Assembly (NCBI RefSeq): GCF_000498475.1 | Contig: NZ_AVBI01000019.1 | Span: 62,001-126,000, forward strand | Reading direction: 5' to 3' | Source: Flavobacterium cauense R2A-7 | Lineage (GTDB): Bacteria > Bacteroidota > Bacteroidia > Flavobacteriales > Flavobacteriaceae | Length of the DNA stretch: 64,000 bases | In this document: piece after piece, positions 16,179 to 24,785 of the stretch | Position numbering within the stretch: position 1 is the first letter of the stretch | Layout of the letters: the number at the start of each line of letters is the position of its first letter | Made by a program: the position numbers and the translations under genes | The notes under the pieces: generated by a model | What the model saw: only the letters and a program-made list of their open reading frames with translations | Told to the model about the DNA's origin: nothing | Databases searched by the model: none

Positions 16179-16937
16179 TACTATTTTTTTAATGACCCGA
16201 AGTTTGTGTGTATGTCTTCCGGTATCAATATTGTAGATTCCCAAATGATCCAATCGGTCAATGCGTACTTTTCCGTGTGCATGAATGATGTAATTGTCTT
16301 CCATAATCATACCTACGTGTGTGATTCGTCCTTCTTCGTTGTCGAAAAAAGCTAAATCACCGGGCTCGCTTTCTTCAATGAAACTTAGTGCTTCTCCTTG
16401 TGTTGCCTGCTGTGAAGCATCGCGTAAAATCGAATATCCATTCAATTTGTAAACCATTTGTGTAAAACCTGAACAATCGATACCGAATGGTGTTTTTCCG
16501 CCCCATAGGTAAGGAGCGTTCAGATACATAAAAGCGGTTTTTATCAATTCCGATTTATGTTTGATGCCACAGACTTTTAATCCTTCAAAGGAAAATTGTG
16601 AGGTGTTAATTTCAGAATTATCCAAAAAAGAAAGTGAGCTTCCAATGGTAATAGGTAAAAGGGAATTGTTTGGGGTAGTGATGTATTCCACCAAATCAGC
16701 ACTCATTATCGAAGCAGAATTTGATAGGGAATTATAATTGGTTTCCGAAATTACCTGAAATTGTTTGTTGTCAATCCAGCCTTCGTAATTATCAAAAGCC
16801 AATTGTATCCTGGACCATTTATCATTTTGTTCCAGAATTTTGAAATGTTCTCCAAAGAGTACCTGGGAAACTAATTCGCTTCTGTCACTTGGTTCGGCAC
16901 GTAATGGAACTATGGCTAGATTACAAATAGCAAACAT
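16176..16937 (-). CDS. SH3-domain C40 (NlpC/P60) peptidase, apparently cytoplasmic
   Basis: Cysteine peptidase of the NlpC/P60 family that cuts gamma-D-glutamyl-diamino acid bonds in murein peptides. An SH3-like domain occupies about residues 1-65. The catalytic domain starts near 130, with C155 in GIDCSGF, H207 in THVGM and H219 in IIHAHG. There is no signal peptide: the SH3 strand begins right at the initiator (MFAICNLAIVPLRAEPS). That layout resembles cytoplasmic dipeptidyl-peptidase VI/YkfC enzymes that recycle murein peptides, rather than cell-wall hydrolases. It lies 86 bases downstream of the thiolase gene across a repeat-rich spacer. Confidence 0.85.
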   Translation of the reverse strand: MFAICNLAIVPLRAEPSDRSELVSQVLFGEHFKILEQNDKWSRIQLAFDNYEGWIDNKQFQVISETNYNSLSNSASIMSADLVEYITTPNNSLLPITIGSSLSFLDNSEINTSQFSFEGLKVCGIKHKSELIKTAFMYLNAPYLWGGKTPFGIDCSGFTQMVYKLNGYSILRDASQQATQGEALSFIEESEPGDLAFFDNEEGRITHVGMIMEDNYIIHAHGKVRIDRLDHLGIYNIDTGRHTHKLRVIKKIV

Positions 16938-16946
16938 TTGGAAGAA

Positions 16947-17010
16947 TTATGAGTTAAAAATTATGAGTTATGAATTATAAATTTCATCAATTCATAATCC
17001 ACAACTCATA
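16947..17010. repeat. degenerate 7-bp tandem repeats in inverted halves
   Basis: From 16947 the spacer reads in 7-base units (TTATGAG, TTAAAAA, TTATGAG, TTATGAA, TTATAAA). From 16990 it continues with the complementary form (TTCATAA, TCCACAA, CTCATAA). The halves can fold into an imperfect hairpin. It fills most of the spacer between the thiolase and C40 peptidase genes. Confidence 0.5.
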
Positions 17011-17023
17011 AAAGATAATTTAT

Positions 17024-18202
17024 TTAGGCTCTTTCGATAACAATTGCAGAAGCACCGCCACCACCATTACAGATAGCTGCAGCACCAACTTTTGCGTTGT
17101 TTTGCTCTAAAACATTAATTAAGGTAACTACGATTCTGGCTCCGGAACATCCAAGAGGGTGTCCTAAAGAAACCGCACCACCGTTTACGTTTACTTTATT
17201 GTTGTCTAATCCTAAGATTTTAGCATTGGCTAAACCAACTACAGCGAAAGCTTCGTTGAATTCGAAGAAATCAACATCGTTAACGGTTAAGTTTACTTTG
17301 TCTAATGCTTTTGGTAATGCTTTTGCAGGTGTTGTAGTAAACCATTTTGGTTCCTGAGCTGCATCTGCATAGGATTTAATATACGCCAATGGTTTCAATC
17401 CCATTGCGTTTGCTTTTTCTTCGCTCATTAAAATTAAAGCTGCTGCACCATCATTAATAGTTGAAGCATTTGCGGCAGTAACAGTTCCGTCTTTTGTGAA
17501 AACGGCATTTAAGGAAGGAATCTTGTCTAATTTAACATTAGTGTATTCTTCATCTTTAGCGAAAACAATCGGATCTCCTTTTCTTTGAGGGATGGTAACG
17601 GGAACGATTTCATTATCGAATTTACCAGCTTCCCACGCTTTGGCAGAACGCTCATACGATTGAATTGCAAAAGCATCTTGCTCTTCGCGTGTGATTTTGT
17701 ATTCTGATGCACATAAGTCGGCAGAAACGCCCATCGCATTATTGTCGTATGCATCGGTTAGACCGTCTTTCTGCATTCCGTCCAATAGCGTAGCAGGGCC
17801 GAATTTAGCTCCGTTTCTCATGTGAACATAATGCGGAATCAAACTCATGTTTTCCATACCACCGGCTACAACGATTTCAGCATCGCCTGCCATGATAGCC
17901 TGTGCACCCTGCATGATTGCTTTCATTCCCGAAGCACAAACTTTATTTACAGTAGTACAAACAACAGTATTTGGTAACCCTGCAAAAATAGCCGCCTGAC
18001 GCGCAGGAGCCTGACCAACGCCAGCTTGAACTACGTTACCCATGATAACCTCGTCTACTAAATTTGGATCTAAATTAATTTTATTTAAAGCACCTTTGAT
18101 TGCTGTTGCGCCTAATTGTGGAGCCGTAACGGTTGATAAACTTCCCATGAAACTTCCGATAGGAGTTCTTACAGCCGATACAATAACTACTTTTTTATTC
18201 AT
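17024..18202 (-). CDS. acetyl-CoA C-acetyltransferase (thiolase)
   Basis: Thiolase of the degradative/biosynthetic type II group, 392 residues. It condenses two acetyl-CoA or cleaves 3-ketoacyl-CoA. The nucleophile C89 lies in NKVCASGMKA, H348 in GHPLGCSGAR, and the second active-site cysteine C378 in CNGGGGASA. NEAFA marks the fourth active-site loop. Size and motifs fit AtoB/PhaA-like acetoacetyl-CoA thiolases better than the longer fatty-acid FadA partners, and no hydroxyacyl-CoA dehydrogenase is adjacent. It is cytoplasmic and appears to be its own unit. Confidence 0.92.
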   Translation of the reverse strand: MNKKVVIVSAVRTPIGSFMGSLSTVTAPQLGATAIKGALNKINLDPNLVDEVIMGNVVQAGVGQAPARQAAIFAGLPNTVVCTTVNKVCASGMKAIMQGAQAIMAGDAEIVVAGGMENMSLIPHYVHMRNGAKFGPATLLDGMQKDGLTDAYDNNAMGVSADLCASEYKITREEQDAFAIQSYERSAKAWEAGKFDNEIVPVTIPQRKGDPIVFAKDEEYTNVKLDKIPSLNAVFTKDGTVTAANASTINDGAAALILMSEEKANAMGLKPLAYIKSYADAAQEPKWFTTTPAKALPKALDKVNLTVNDVDFFEFNEAFAVVGLANAKILGLDNNKVNVNGGAVSLGHPLGCSGARIVVTLINVLEQNNAKVGAAAICNGGGGASAIVIERA

Positions 18203-18415
18203 GATGTAATGTTGTTAGTTCGTTGAAGATGCGAATTTAACCAAAATTGTCAAGATATTTGAATTTGAATTTAAAAATATGAGCTTTTAAAGCTGTATCA
18301 GGTATACAAAGTATAAGAACCTTAAAAAAGGTGATTTTAAGAAAAACCTATTTAACTGACAATGAAACAGTTTTAAATTATCTTTGTCAAAAAACAAAAA
18401 AAATCTTAAAAATAG

Positions 18416-18446
18416 TTGCAGAAAAGATATCGTTAAGCTACATTTG
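18416..18446 (+). promoter_or_regulatory. promoter of the tRNA cluster
   Basis: TTG (18416-18418), 20 bases, then TACATTTG (18439-18446) match the Bacteroidota -33/-7 consensus exactly. Transcription would start near 18453, about 27 bases before tRNA-Ser. Confidence 0.65.
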
Positions 18447-18479
18447 CAACCGCAAAAAAGGATAAGTTCTTTGCAAGTA

Positions 18480-18563
18480 GGAGAGGTGCCAGAGCGGTAA
18501 TGGAGCAGATTGCTAATCTGTCGACGGGTAACCGTCGCCAGGGTTCGAGTCCCTGTCTCTCCG
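18480..18563 (+). tRNA. tRNA-Ser(GCT)
   Basis: The acceptor stem GGAGAGG pairs with TCTCTCC (one G-U). The anticodon loop TTGCTAA at 18510-18516 carries GCT. A long variable arm (CGACGGGTAACCGTCG) and T arm CAGGG-TTCGAGT-CCCTG confirm a class II serine tRNA. CCA is not encoded. First of three in a cotranscribed cluster. Confidence 0.96.
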
Positions 18564-18569
18564 CTTTTT

Positions 18570-18644
18570 CGGGGTGTAGCGTAGCCCGGTCATCGCGCCT
18601 GGTTTGGGACCAGGAGGTCGCAGGTTCGAATCCTGCCACCCCGA
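18570..18644 (+). tRNA. tRNA-Pro(TGG)
   Basis: The acceptor stem CGGGGTG pairs with CACCCCG. The anticodon stem-loop is CCTGG-TTTGGGA-CCAGG with anticodon TGG at 18605-18607, and the T arm is GCAGG-TTCGAAT-CCTGC. CCA is not encoded. It is separated from tRNA-Ser by six bases. Confidence 0.96.
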
Positions 18645-18688
18645 CAAGTTAAATTTCAGTATTCCCAATAAAACTGAATAAAGAGTAA

Positions 18689-18762
18689 GGTCCCGTAGCT
18701 CAGCTGGATAGAGCAACTGCCTTCTAAGCAGTAGGTCTCAGGTTCGAATCCTGACGGGATCA
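18689..18762 (+). tRNA. tRNA-Arg(TCT)
   Basis: The acceptor stem GGTCCCG pairs with CGGGATC (one G-U). The anticodon stem-loop is ACTGC-CTTCTAA-GCAGT with TCT at 18723-18725, reading AGA/AGG, and the T arm is TCAGG-TTCGAAT-CCTGA. CCA is not encoded. Last tRNA before the terminator. Confidence 0.96.
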
Positions 18763-18763
18763 C

Positions 18764-18793
18764 AAAAAACCACTGAATTTCAGTGGTTTTTTT
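18764..18793 (+). terminator. terminator of the tRNA cluster
   Basis: AACCACTGAA and TTCAGTGGTT (stem centred at 18778) form a compact hairpin with an A run before and a 7-T run after. The same element can stop the minus-strand gene ending at 18815. Confidence 0.85.
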
Positions 18794-18814
18794 GTTTTAT
18801 AGCTGTTTGGGTTT

Positions 18815-19384
18815 TTATTCCACACATTTCAGATAATCCATAAAGTAATTTTCCGGAAAATAATTGCCTTTGATACTTTCGGATTTCAGTTCTTTTTTCA
18901 AAACGTAATCAACCGTTTCTGTGGCATAATTGATTTTCATTAAACTTACGGGGAATTTTTTCAAATCTTCGAAGCCGTCTTTACTGAAAAGAAAATAATT
19001 GTTTAAAATACGGATGTTGTTTTTCTCTTTTTCATCATAAATTAACTGACTGCAAATCTCTCCTGCACTTAATAAGGTTACGATTTTTCCATTAGATAAT
19101 TGCAGTGAAATTTTAGAAGAAGCGCTAAAACATTTGGGATTTATAAAGTCTTTGCTTTTTTGTAATAATTGGAAATTAAGGTAGGGTGTTCCGTCTGAGT
19201 TAATCAACGAAAATAAAACAAAATCCCTTGAATTTACAAAGTCCTTTTCGTAAATAAGATGTTCAGGAGTTTTTCGGATAAAGGTTGAATCTGTTTTTTC
19301 ATCAACATCATAATCACACTTTTTTTGTTGTGCATTCAGGCTGATTCCGATAATAAGAATTAAGGCGGATAGTAGTTGTTTCAT
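18815..19384 (-). CDS. secreted protein of unknown function
   Basis: The best start is the ATG at 19384, giving MKQLLSALILIIGISLNAQ, a clean signal peptide. An upstream in-frame ATG at 19408 would overlap the methyltransferase gene and place a polar extension before the signal. The 189-residue product has four cysteines after the signal region (near CDYDV, PKCFS, EICSQ and LKCVE) that could form two disulfides. I recognise no domain. It follows the methyltransferase gene by 8 bases and is likely cotranscribed with it. Confidence 0.75.
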   Translation of the reverse strand: MKQLLSALILIIGISLNAQQKKCDYDVDEKTDSTFIRKTPEHLIYEKDFVNSRDFVLFSLINSDGTPYLNFQLLQKSKDFINPKCFSASSKISLQLSNGKIVTLLSAGEICSQLIYDEKEKNNIRILNNYFLFSKDGFEDLKKFPVSLMKINYATETVDYVLKKELKSESIKGNYFPENYFMDYLKCVE

Positions 19385-19392
19385 GTTTGATT

Positions 19393-20571
19393 TTAAATTT
19401 TCTCGCAAAGTAAAACTATTTTTTCGTTATTACTATTTGTGGTAAAAAAGCAATATTCGTTTCCGCCGTCTTTAATTTTCCATTTTTTACGGATTTCTTC
19501 AACGGATATCGGGAAATTTCGTGTTGTAATATTCATTTTTGCACCTTCAAACTTGTCTTTCATTTCCTTTTTTTCAAATGGGAGCATCATTTTTACTGCA
19601 AATTTTCTGCCAGGAAAATCAATTTCTGCATCTGAGGTATATAAATGTGAATGTTGGTGTAGTTTTTCGATGTTGTACTGTACGCCAATGGCCTCAAAAG
19701 CACCTGTTTTCATCATGGCTGCATTGGGTTCATACAGGTATTTCTTAGGAAGCGAGTAATCAGCTTTTGCGTCGGAATCACCGTATTGAACTGAAAAAAC
19801 TTCCGCTTTGTCTTGTGTTAGCGACACTGCGTTCAGCATGATTTTTCCGTTGTACCCTTTTTCGATTTCCCAAAGCAATTCTTTTACTTCATTGTCAAGG
19901 GCGATAATGTGAATATTTTTAACAAAGGTTAGTTCAGTTAAAGCGGCAGTGATATCCAAAATCGGCGCGGTTTTTATCATGATTTTGTCTGAAAAACAAA
20001 AATACGTTTCCAATAAATTCGGCACGTTGGGCAAACAATCTTTCAGCATGAAAACTTTTCCTTTTACGTCACTTCTTCGCGAAGGATCAATATAAATCCA
20101 ACTCCAATGTTGATTCAGTTTTTTAAGTATTTCCAAACTGTCGCCTTTGTAGCATTCGATGTTGCGTTGATTTAAAATCTGATAATTATGTTGCACTATG
20201 GCCGATAATTCTTCATTGATTTCACAATGTGCTACTTTGTTGAATTTTTGAGCGAAATAATAATCATCCACACCAAAACCTCCTGTTAAATCTATGAGTG
20301 TGACTCCGTTAATAAGCGAGGCTTTATAACTGGCAGTTCTTTCCGATGAAGTTTGTTCAATGGAAATTTTTGAAGGATAAAGGATATATTTGTGAGCAAA
20401 CCACGTTGGCAGTTTGTCTTTTGCTTTGTTTTTGGAGGCAATCTGGTTTAAAATATCGTTCCATTTTATTTCGGGGAACGGGTTTTTCATCAGCGCAATT
20501 TTAGGAAAATTGGCTTGTAGTGAATTGGTTATAAAGTCCTGGACGTCAGAATTTAAAAGAGGAGAATCCAA
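19393..20571 (-). CDS. class I SAM-dependent methyltransferase with THUMP-like C-terminal domain
   Basis: A 392-residue protein with a Rossmann methyltransferase core. The SAM-binding motif LIDLTGGFGVDDYYF is near residue 92, an acidic CEINEE follows strand 2, and the family-specific DPSRR motif (IYIDPSRRSDVKG) is near 158. The C-terminal region matches the THUMP/ferredoxin-like part of the PG_1098-type family common in Bacteroidota. A nucleic-acid substrate is likely but not established. Its start lies one base after the AI-2E transporter stop, so the pair is translationally coupled. Confidence 0.85.
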   Translation of the reverse strand: MDSPLLNSDVQDFITNSLQANFPKIALMKNPFPEIKWNDILNQIASKNKAKDKLPTWFAHKYILYPSKISIEQTSSERTASYKASLINGVTLIDLTGGFGVDDYYFAQKFNKVAHCEINEELSAIVQHNYQILNQRNIECYKGDSLEILKKLNQHWSWIYIDPSRRSDVKGKVFMLKDCLPNVPNLLETYFCFSDKIMIKTAPILDITAALTELTFVKNIHIIALDNEVKELLWEIEKGYNGKIMLNAVSLTQDKAEVFSVQYGDSDAKADYSLPKKYLYEPNAAMMKTGAFEAIGVQYNIEKLHQHSHLYTSDAEIDFPGRKFAVKMMLPFEKKEMKDKFEGAKMNITTRNFPISVEEIRKKWKIKDGGNEYCFFTTNSNNEKIVLLCEKI

Positions 20572-20572
20572 A

Positions 20573-21661
20573 CTAAATATCTTTGGTTAGTATTTGTACA
20601 ATCTTGTTTTCGGGTATGAATTCTTTTCCAACAACTTTTAATACCGTGTAAAAAGGAACAGCAAGCACCATTCCGGTAATTCCGAAAAGATAGCCGCCAA
20701 TCAGAATAATCAGAAAAATTTCTAAAGGATGTGATTTTACACTGTTTGAAAAAATTATCGGTTGGCTCAAATTGTTGTCGATGAGTTGAACTATAAAGAA
20801 TCCGATTAGCACATAAATTGAAGTAGGTAATATTTCAGTAACGAAATCGGCTCCAAGATTGCCAATCATTGTCAGAATGAAAGCCAAACACGATCCTATC
20901 AATGGACCAACATACGGGATAATGTTTAAAACGGCACACAAAAAGGCAATTATCAGAGCGTTTTGTACTCCGAAAATCAATAAAACAATCAGGTATAAAA
21001 TAAAAATAATGAAGAGTTGCAGCAGAAGTCCAATGAAGTAACGGGATAGCAATTCGTTGGTTTTATCAATGGATGCTAATATTTTGTCTTCGTGTTCGTC
21101 GGGTAAAATCCATTTAAACAAGGAATTAAAAACTTTTTTGTCTTTTAATAAAAAGAAGGTGATGAAGAAAACCGAGACGATTCCCACACCGAAACTACTT
21201 AAGGCATTTATAAAGGAATTCAGAAAATCGGAAATAATTGTCATATTAAATTTTGAAGCTATTCCGGATTTTTCGTAGAGTTGCTGCGCGTCAATATTGT
21301 GAGATGATAGATATTCATTGGCTTTTAGCAGCAGTGAATTGAATTCTTTTTCCATAGCCGCGGTATTCAGAAGCGACAAATTTTCTCCCTGTGAAGTTAG
21401 TAAAGGAACGAAAAGCAGGATAAACCCAACAATGATTAATGAAAAAAGAAATAAAGTGGTTACTACAGCAAAAGTGTTTTTAAATTTCAATTTGTGTTTG
21501 AGAAACCGTACGATTGGATTACCGATTAACGCAAGTACTAATGAAATAACAATATAGGTGATTACTGTACTGATTTGATAAATAAAATACAAAATCAACG
21601 CTATTCCTATCAATGTTAAAACAGCTCTAATTATTCCGTTTGAAATCTCTTTTGATGTCAT
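20573..21661 (-). CDS. AI-2E family transporter (PerM-like membrane protein)
   Basis: A 362-residue polytopic membrane protein with about seven to eight hydrophobic segments. Two come at the N-terminus (residues 12-50), then a soluble helical stretch, then a membrane bundle with the family signature NIIPYVGPLIGSCLAF near 248. The tail has LIGGYLFGITGMVLAVPF near 328. Members export small molecules such as autoinducer-2 or act as Na+/H+ exchangers; which applies here is unknown. It heads a three-gene minus-strand operon with the methyltransferase and secreted protein. Confidence 0.88.
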   Translation of the reverse strand: MTSKEISNGIIRAVLTLIGIALILYFIYQISTVITYIVISLVLALIGNPIVRFLKHKLKFKNTFAVVTTLFLFSLIIVGFILLFVPLLTSQGENLSLLNTAAMEKEFNSLLLKANEYLSSHNIDAQQLYEKSGIASKFNMTIISDFLNSFINALSSFGVGIVSVFFITFFLLKDKKVFNSLFKWILPDEHEDKILASIDKTNELLSRYFIGLLLQLFIIFILYLIVLLIFGVQNALIIAFLCAVLNIIPYVGPLIGSCLAFILTMIGNLGADFVTEILPTSIYVLIGFFIVQLIDNNLSQPIIFSNSVKSHPLEIFLIILIGGYLFGITGMVLAVPFYTVLKVVGKEFIPENKIVQILTKDI

Positions 21662-21691
21662 AAAGTTGTTTTCATTTGAAATTTAAAAATA

Positions 21692-21720
21692 TAAAAAAAC
21701 TCGCTTATTAAGCGAGTTTT
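21692..21720 (-). terminator. terminator of the first M43 protease gene
   Basis: AAAACTCGCTT (21696-21706) pairs with AAGCGAGTTTT (21710-21720) around a 3-base loop. The A run at 21694-21699 is the T tract on the minus strand, 21 bases past the stop. Confidence 0.88.
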
Positions 21721-21741
21721 AATGATTTATTTTGAAAGCTA

Positions 21742-22692
21742 TTATGGTTGCGCGAAAGAATTTCTTGCACCACCTGTAGCAAAAATTGCTAACATTCTTG
21801 ATTTCTGACCGTTAGAGAACATATACATTCCTCTGTCATCAGTATAATCCATGTAGTTCATGGTCATTTCAATTGGAGTGCCTGTACAAGTACTGTAGTG
21901 AGGGTAAGCAGGAACACCGTAATTTGCTGCATTGTGTAATGGTGTATCGGAAACCTGGTCATTTCCACAAGTAGCATCACCCCAAATGTGACGTAAATTC
22001 ATCCAGTGACCGATTTCGTGAGTAGCTGTTCTACCTAAGTTGTATGGGTATGTTGCTGTTCCGGTAGTTCCGAAATATTTAGAATCGATAACTACACCGT
22101 CAGTTGATGAAGATCCACCCGGGAATTGAGCGTATCCTAAGATTCCGCCACCAATAGTACAAACCCATAAGTTAAGTTTAGTAGTAGGTGAAGTTGGATT
22201 CATACCGCCTTGCGTAGATTTTTTCATAGCATCAGCAGTTCCCCATGATGTTTTTGTAGTCGATTTTCTGTAAACCGCATCCAAAACGAAAGAAACGCCA
22301 ACGTTAGCTTTTACACCAGAGAACGTTGATGGAACTTTACTGAAATCAGAGTTTAAAGCGTTAAAATCTTTGTTTAAAGCATCAATTTGAGATTGAATTT
22401 GCGCTTGGGAGATATTTTCCGCAGTTGTTCTGTAAAGAACGTTTACAACTACAGGAATTTGAATTTTCCCGTTTACCAAGCGACCTTCTTGAATAGCTCT
22501 CTCTGTGAAAGATTCAATTTCATTCATTTTAATTGCCAATTCAGGATTTTGTCTCATTTGTTCCTGAAGCACTTCATGAGAGGCACAACCTCTGTGTGAT
22601 AAAGAAGCAGTTTCCTGTGTTGCGGAATTCTCTTCTTTGTTACATGAAATTAAAGACATCAACAAAGCAGCTGATAAAAGAATTTTTTTCAT
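21742..22692 (-). CDS. M43 (pappalysin/cytophagalysin) zinc metalloprotease lipoprotein
   Basis: Metzincin protease anchored by a lipid on C17 (lipobox LISC in MKKILLSAALLMSLISC). The zinc site is H225-E-x-x-H229-xxxxx-H235 in HEIGHWMNLRH. The CGNDQVSDTP stretch and the Met-turn MNYMDY are characteristic of family M43. An N-terminal pro-like segment (about residues 40-120) precedes the catalytic domain. At 316 residues it has the compact cytophagalysin layout without C-terminal sorting domains. A close paralogue lies 289 bases upstream on the same strand. Confidence 0.92.
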   Translation of the reverse strand: MKKILLSAALLMSLISCNKEENSATQETASLSHRGCASHEVLQEQMRQNPELAIKMNEIESFTERAIQEGRLVNGKIQIPVVVNVLYRTTAENISQAQIQSQIDALNKDFNALNSDFSKVPSTFSGVKANVGVSFVLDAVYRKSTTKTSWGTADAMKKSTQGGMNPTSPTTKLNLWVCTIGGGILGYAQFPGGSSSTDGVVIDSKYFGTTGTATYPYNLGRTATHEIGHWMNLRHIWGDATCGNDQVSDTPLHNAANYGVPAYPHYSTCTGTPIEMTMNYMDYTDDRGMYMFSNGQKSRMLAIFATGGARNSFAQP

Positions 22693-22932
22693 AAAAGTTG
22701 ATTTTTTGTTAAAAAATGGTTTAATAGTTTAATAGATTGCAATTATATAACATTTTTCTTAATTACAAAGAGTTTTTTTGTAATAAAAGTATTATTTTAA
22801 ATTTTTCAAAGATTTTCAATGATAATCTGTTTTTTGTGTAAATAATTCAAAAACTAAACTGTACATAGTTGTTTGGTTGAGAAATTGTCACTGTTATTGA
22901 GCGTTTGTTTGGAATTGACTTTCGAATAAAAT

Positions 22933-22955
22933 AAAAAAACCGCTAGAAAGCGGTT
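22933..22955 (-). terminator. terminator of the second M43 protease gene
   Basis: AACCGCT (22938-22944) and AGCGGTT (22949-22955) form a 7-bp stem with an AGAA loop. The A run at 22933-22939 supplies the T tract on the minus strand. Confidence 0.8.
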
Positions 22956-22981
22956 AAATTTTAAGTTATGATACTGTCTTT

Positions 22982-23935
22982 TTAAGGTTGTGCGAATGAA
23001 TTTCTGGCACCCCCGGATACAAAAATTGCCGATATTCTGGATTTCTGACCTTCAGAGAACATGTACATGGCTCTGTCGTCTGTGTAATCCATATAATTCA
23101 TGGTCATTTCAATTGGTGTACCGGTGCATGTACTGTAATGTGGGTAAACCGGATCACCATAATTTGCTGCATTATGTAAAGGGGTATCGGCAACCTGATC
23201 GTTACCACAAGTTGCATCTCCCCAAATATGACGAAGATTCATCCAGTGACCTACTTCATGTGTTGCGGTTCGTCCTAAATTATAAGGATAATAGGCGCTT
23301 CCGCTTAAACCGAAATATCTTGAGTCGATTACAACTCCATCAGTCGAAAGTGAACCACCCGGGAATTGTGCATATCCTAGGATTCCGCCACCAATGGTGC
23401 AAACCCACAAGTTAAGTTTGGTTGAAGGGGAAGTAGGATCCAACCCACCTTGTTTGCTTTTTTTCATGGCATCGCGTGTTCCCCAAGATGTTTTAGTTGT
23501 TGATTTTCGAATTACCTGATCCAATTCAAATGAAATTCCCACATTGGCTTTCACACCTGAAAACGCAGCCGGAACCTGATTAAAATCCGAATTCAAAGCA
23601 TTAAAATCTTTATTTAAAACATCAATCTGAGATTGAATTTGGGTCAGCGATATATTTTCTGCGGCTGTTTTGTACAATACATTAACTACTACAGGAATAA
23701 CTATTTTTCCGTTTACCAAACGACCTTCACGAATTGCCTGTTCTGTAAATGATTCAATTTCATTCATTTTAATGGCTAATTCAGGATTATTCCTTAGTTG
23801 TTCCTGCAGGACTTCGTGCGAAGCACATCCTCTTTTTTCGAAGTTTAAACTTGTTGCTTGATTGGTTGAGGATTCCTCTTTATTACAGGAAACCAGCATT
23901 GCTAATAAAGTAGCCGCTAAAAGAATTTTTCTCAT
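22982..23935 (-). CDS. M43 zinc metalloprotease lipoprotein, tandem paralogue
   Basis: A 317-residue paralogue of the neighbouring protease, alignable along its whole length with about one residue of length difference near the N-terminus. The lipobox is LVSC (C17). The zinc site is HEVGHWMNLRH, with H at about 226, 230 and 236, followed by CGNDQVADTP and Met-turn MNYMDY. Catalytic residues are intact, so neither copy looks decayed. Each copy has its own terminator and spacer, which suggests independent expression after a gene duplication. Confidence 0.92.
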   Translation of the reverse strand: MRKILLAATLLAMLVSCNKEESSTNQATSLNFEKRGCASHEVLQEQLRNNPELAIKMNEIESFTEQAIREGRLVNGKIVIPVVVNVLYKTAAENISLTQIQSQIDVLNKDFNALNSDFNQVPAAFSGVKANVGISFELDQVIRKSTTKTSWGTRDAMKKSKQGGLDPTSPSTKLNLWVCTIGGGILGYAQFPGGSLSTDGVVIDSRYFGLSGSAYYPYNLGRTATHEVGHWMNLRHIWGDATCGNDQVADTPLHNAANYGDPVYPHYSTCTGTPIEMTMNYMDYTDDRAMYMFSEGQKSRISAIFVSGGARNSFAQP

Positions 23936-24134
23936 AATTGTAAGATTAAGTTGAAAATTGAATAAAATTGATTTTTTTGTAAATCGAGAACAATTTTAAC
24001 TATAAAACCATTAATTAAGAAAAATATTATATAATCGGTAAAAATAATCGTTTAATATTACAATATTGATTTTTTTTAGGGGTAAACAAAAGATTGAAAG
24101 TAAGTGTTTTAGAGTTTTTTTTTAAGATTCTTCT

Positions 24135-24776
24135 TTAATTATTAAATACGTAATTAAGGATATTAGCTCCCATCTTAAGAGCTTTTGTACGAACATCAAT
24201 AGGATCATTATGAACTTCCTGATTTTCCCAACCATCGCCCAAATCGGTTTCAACGGTGTAAAGTAAAACGAGTCGGTTTTCAACGATTATCCCGAAAGCC
24301 TGAGGTTTTTTATTGTCGTGTTCGTGAATTTTAGGTAATCCGGTCGAAAAAACAAACGGTTTTTGAAAAATAGCATGCGAAGCCGGTAATTCAATCAATG
24401 GGTTATCAGGAAAAACCCGTTTAATTTCTTTTCGGATGTATTGGTCCATCCCGTAATTGTCGTCTATATGTAAAAAACCACCGGAAGTTAGATAGTTTCT
24501 AAGGTTTAGGATGTCATTATCGCTAAAAACAACATTTCCGTGTCCTGTCATGTGAACGAATGGGTACGACAGTAAATCAGGGCTTCCTACTTCAACAGTT
24601 GGAATTTTTGTATTTAATTTAGTATTGATGTTTTGATTGCAGAATTTTACCAAATTGGGTAACGAGGTCGGATTTGCATACCAGTCGCCACCGCCGGAAT
24701 ATTTTAATAGGGCGATTTCCTGTGAAAAACTCAGTAATGATGATAGTCCGAAAAAGAAAACTGCAATTTTTTTCAT
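24135..24776 (-). CDS. DUF4159 domain protein, exported
   Basis: A 213-residue protein with a signal peptide (about residues 1-18) and a single DUF4159 domain. Visible landmarks are LLKYSGGGDWYANP after cleavage, FVHMTGHGNVVFS near 75, and GGFLHIDDNYGMD near 100. The domain has a flavodoxin/GATase-like Rossmann fold. Related proteins are encoded near gliding or membrane-complex genes, but biochemical function is unknown. It is the third gene of a tsaD-rsmE-DUF4159 operon, beginning 9 bases after rsmE. Confidence 0.88.
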   Translation of the reverse strand: MKKIAVFFFGLSSLLSFSQEIALLKYSGGGDWYANPTSLPNLVKFCNQNINTKLNTKIPTVEVGSPDLLSYPFVHMTGHGNVVFSDNDILNLRNYLTSGGFLHIDDNYGMDQYIRKEIKRVFPDNPLIELPASHAIFQKPFVFSTGLPKIHEHDNKKPQAFGIIVENRLVLLYTVETDLGDGWENQEVHNDPIDVRTKALKMGANILNYVFNN

Positions 24777-24785
24777 GAATACAAT

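Noticed and set aside
18433..18716. Minus-strand open frames across the tRNA genes (one reading like MAGFEPATSWSQTRR)
   Set aside because: They are the antisense translation of tRNA-Ser, -Pro and -Arg, a well-known spurious protein family in databases.
22990..23415. 141-residue plus-strand frame opposite the second M43 gene
   Set aside because: Antisense to the zinc-motif region; no start context or recognised domain.
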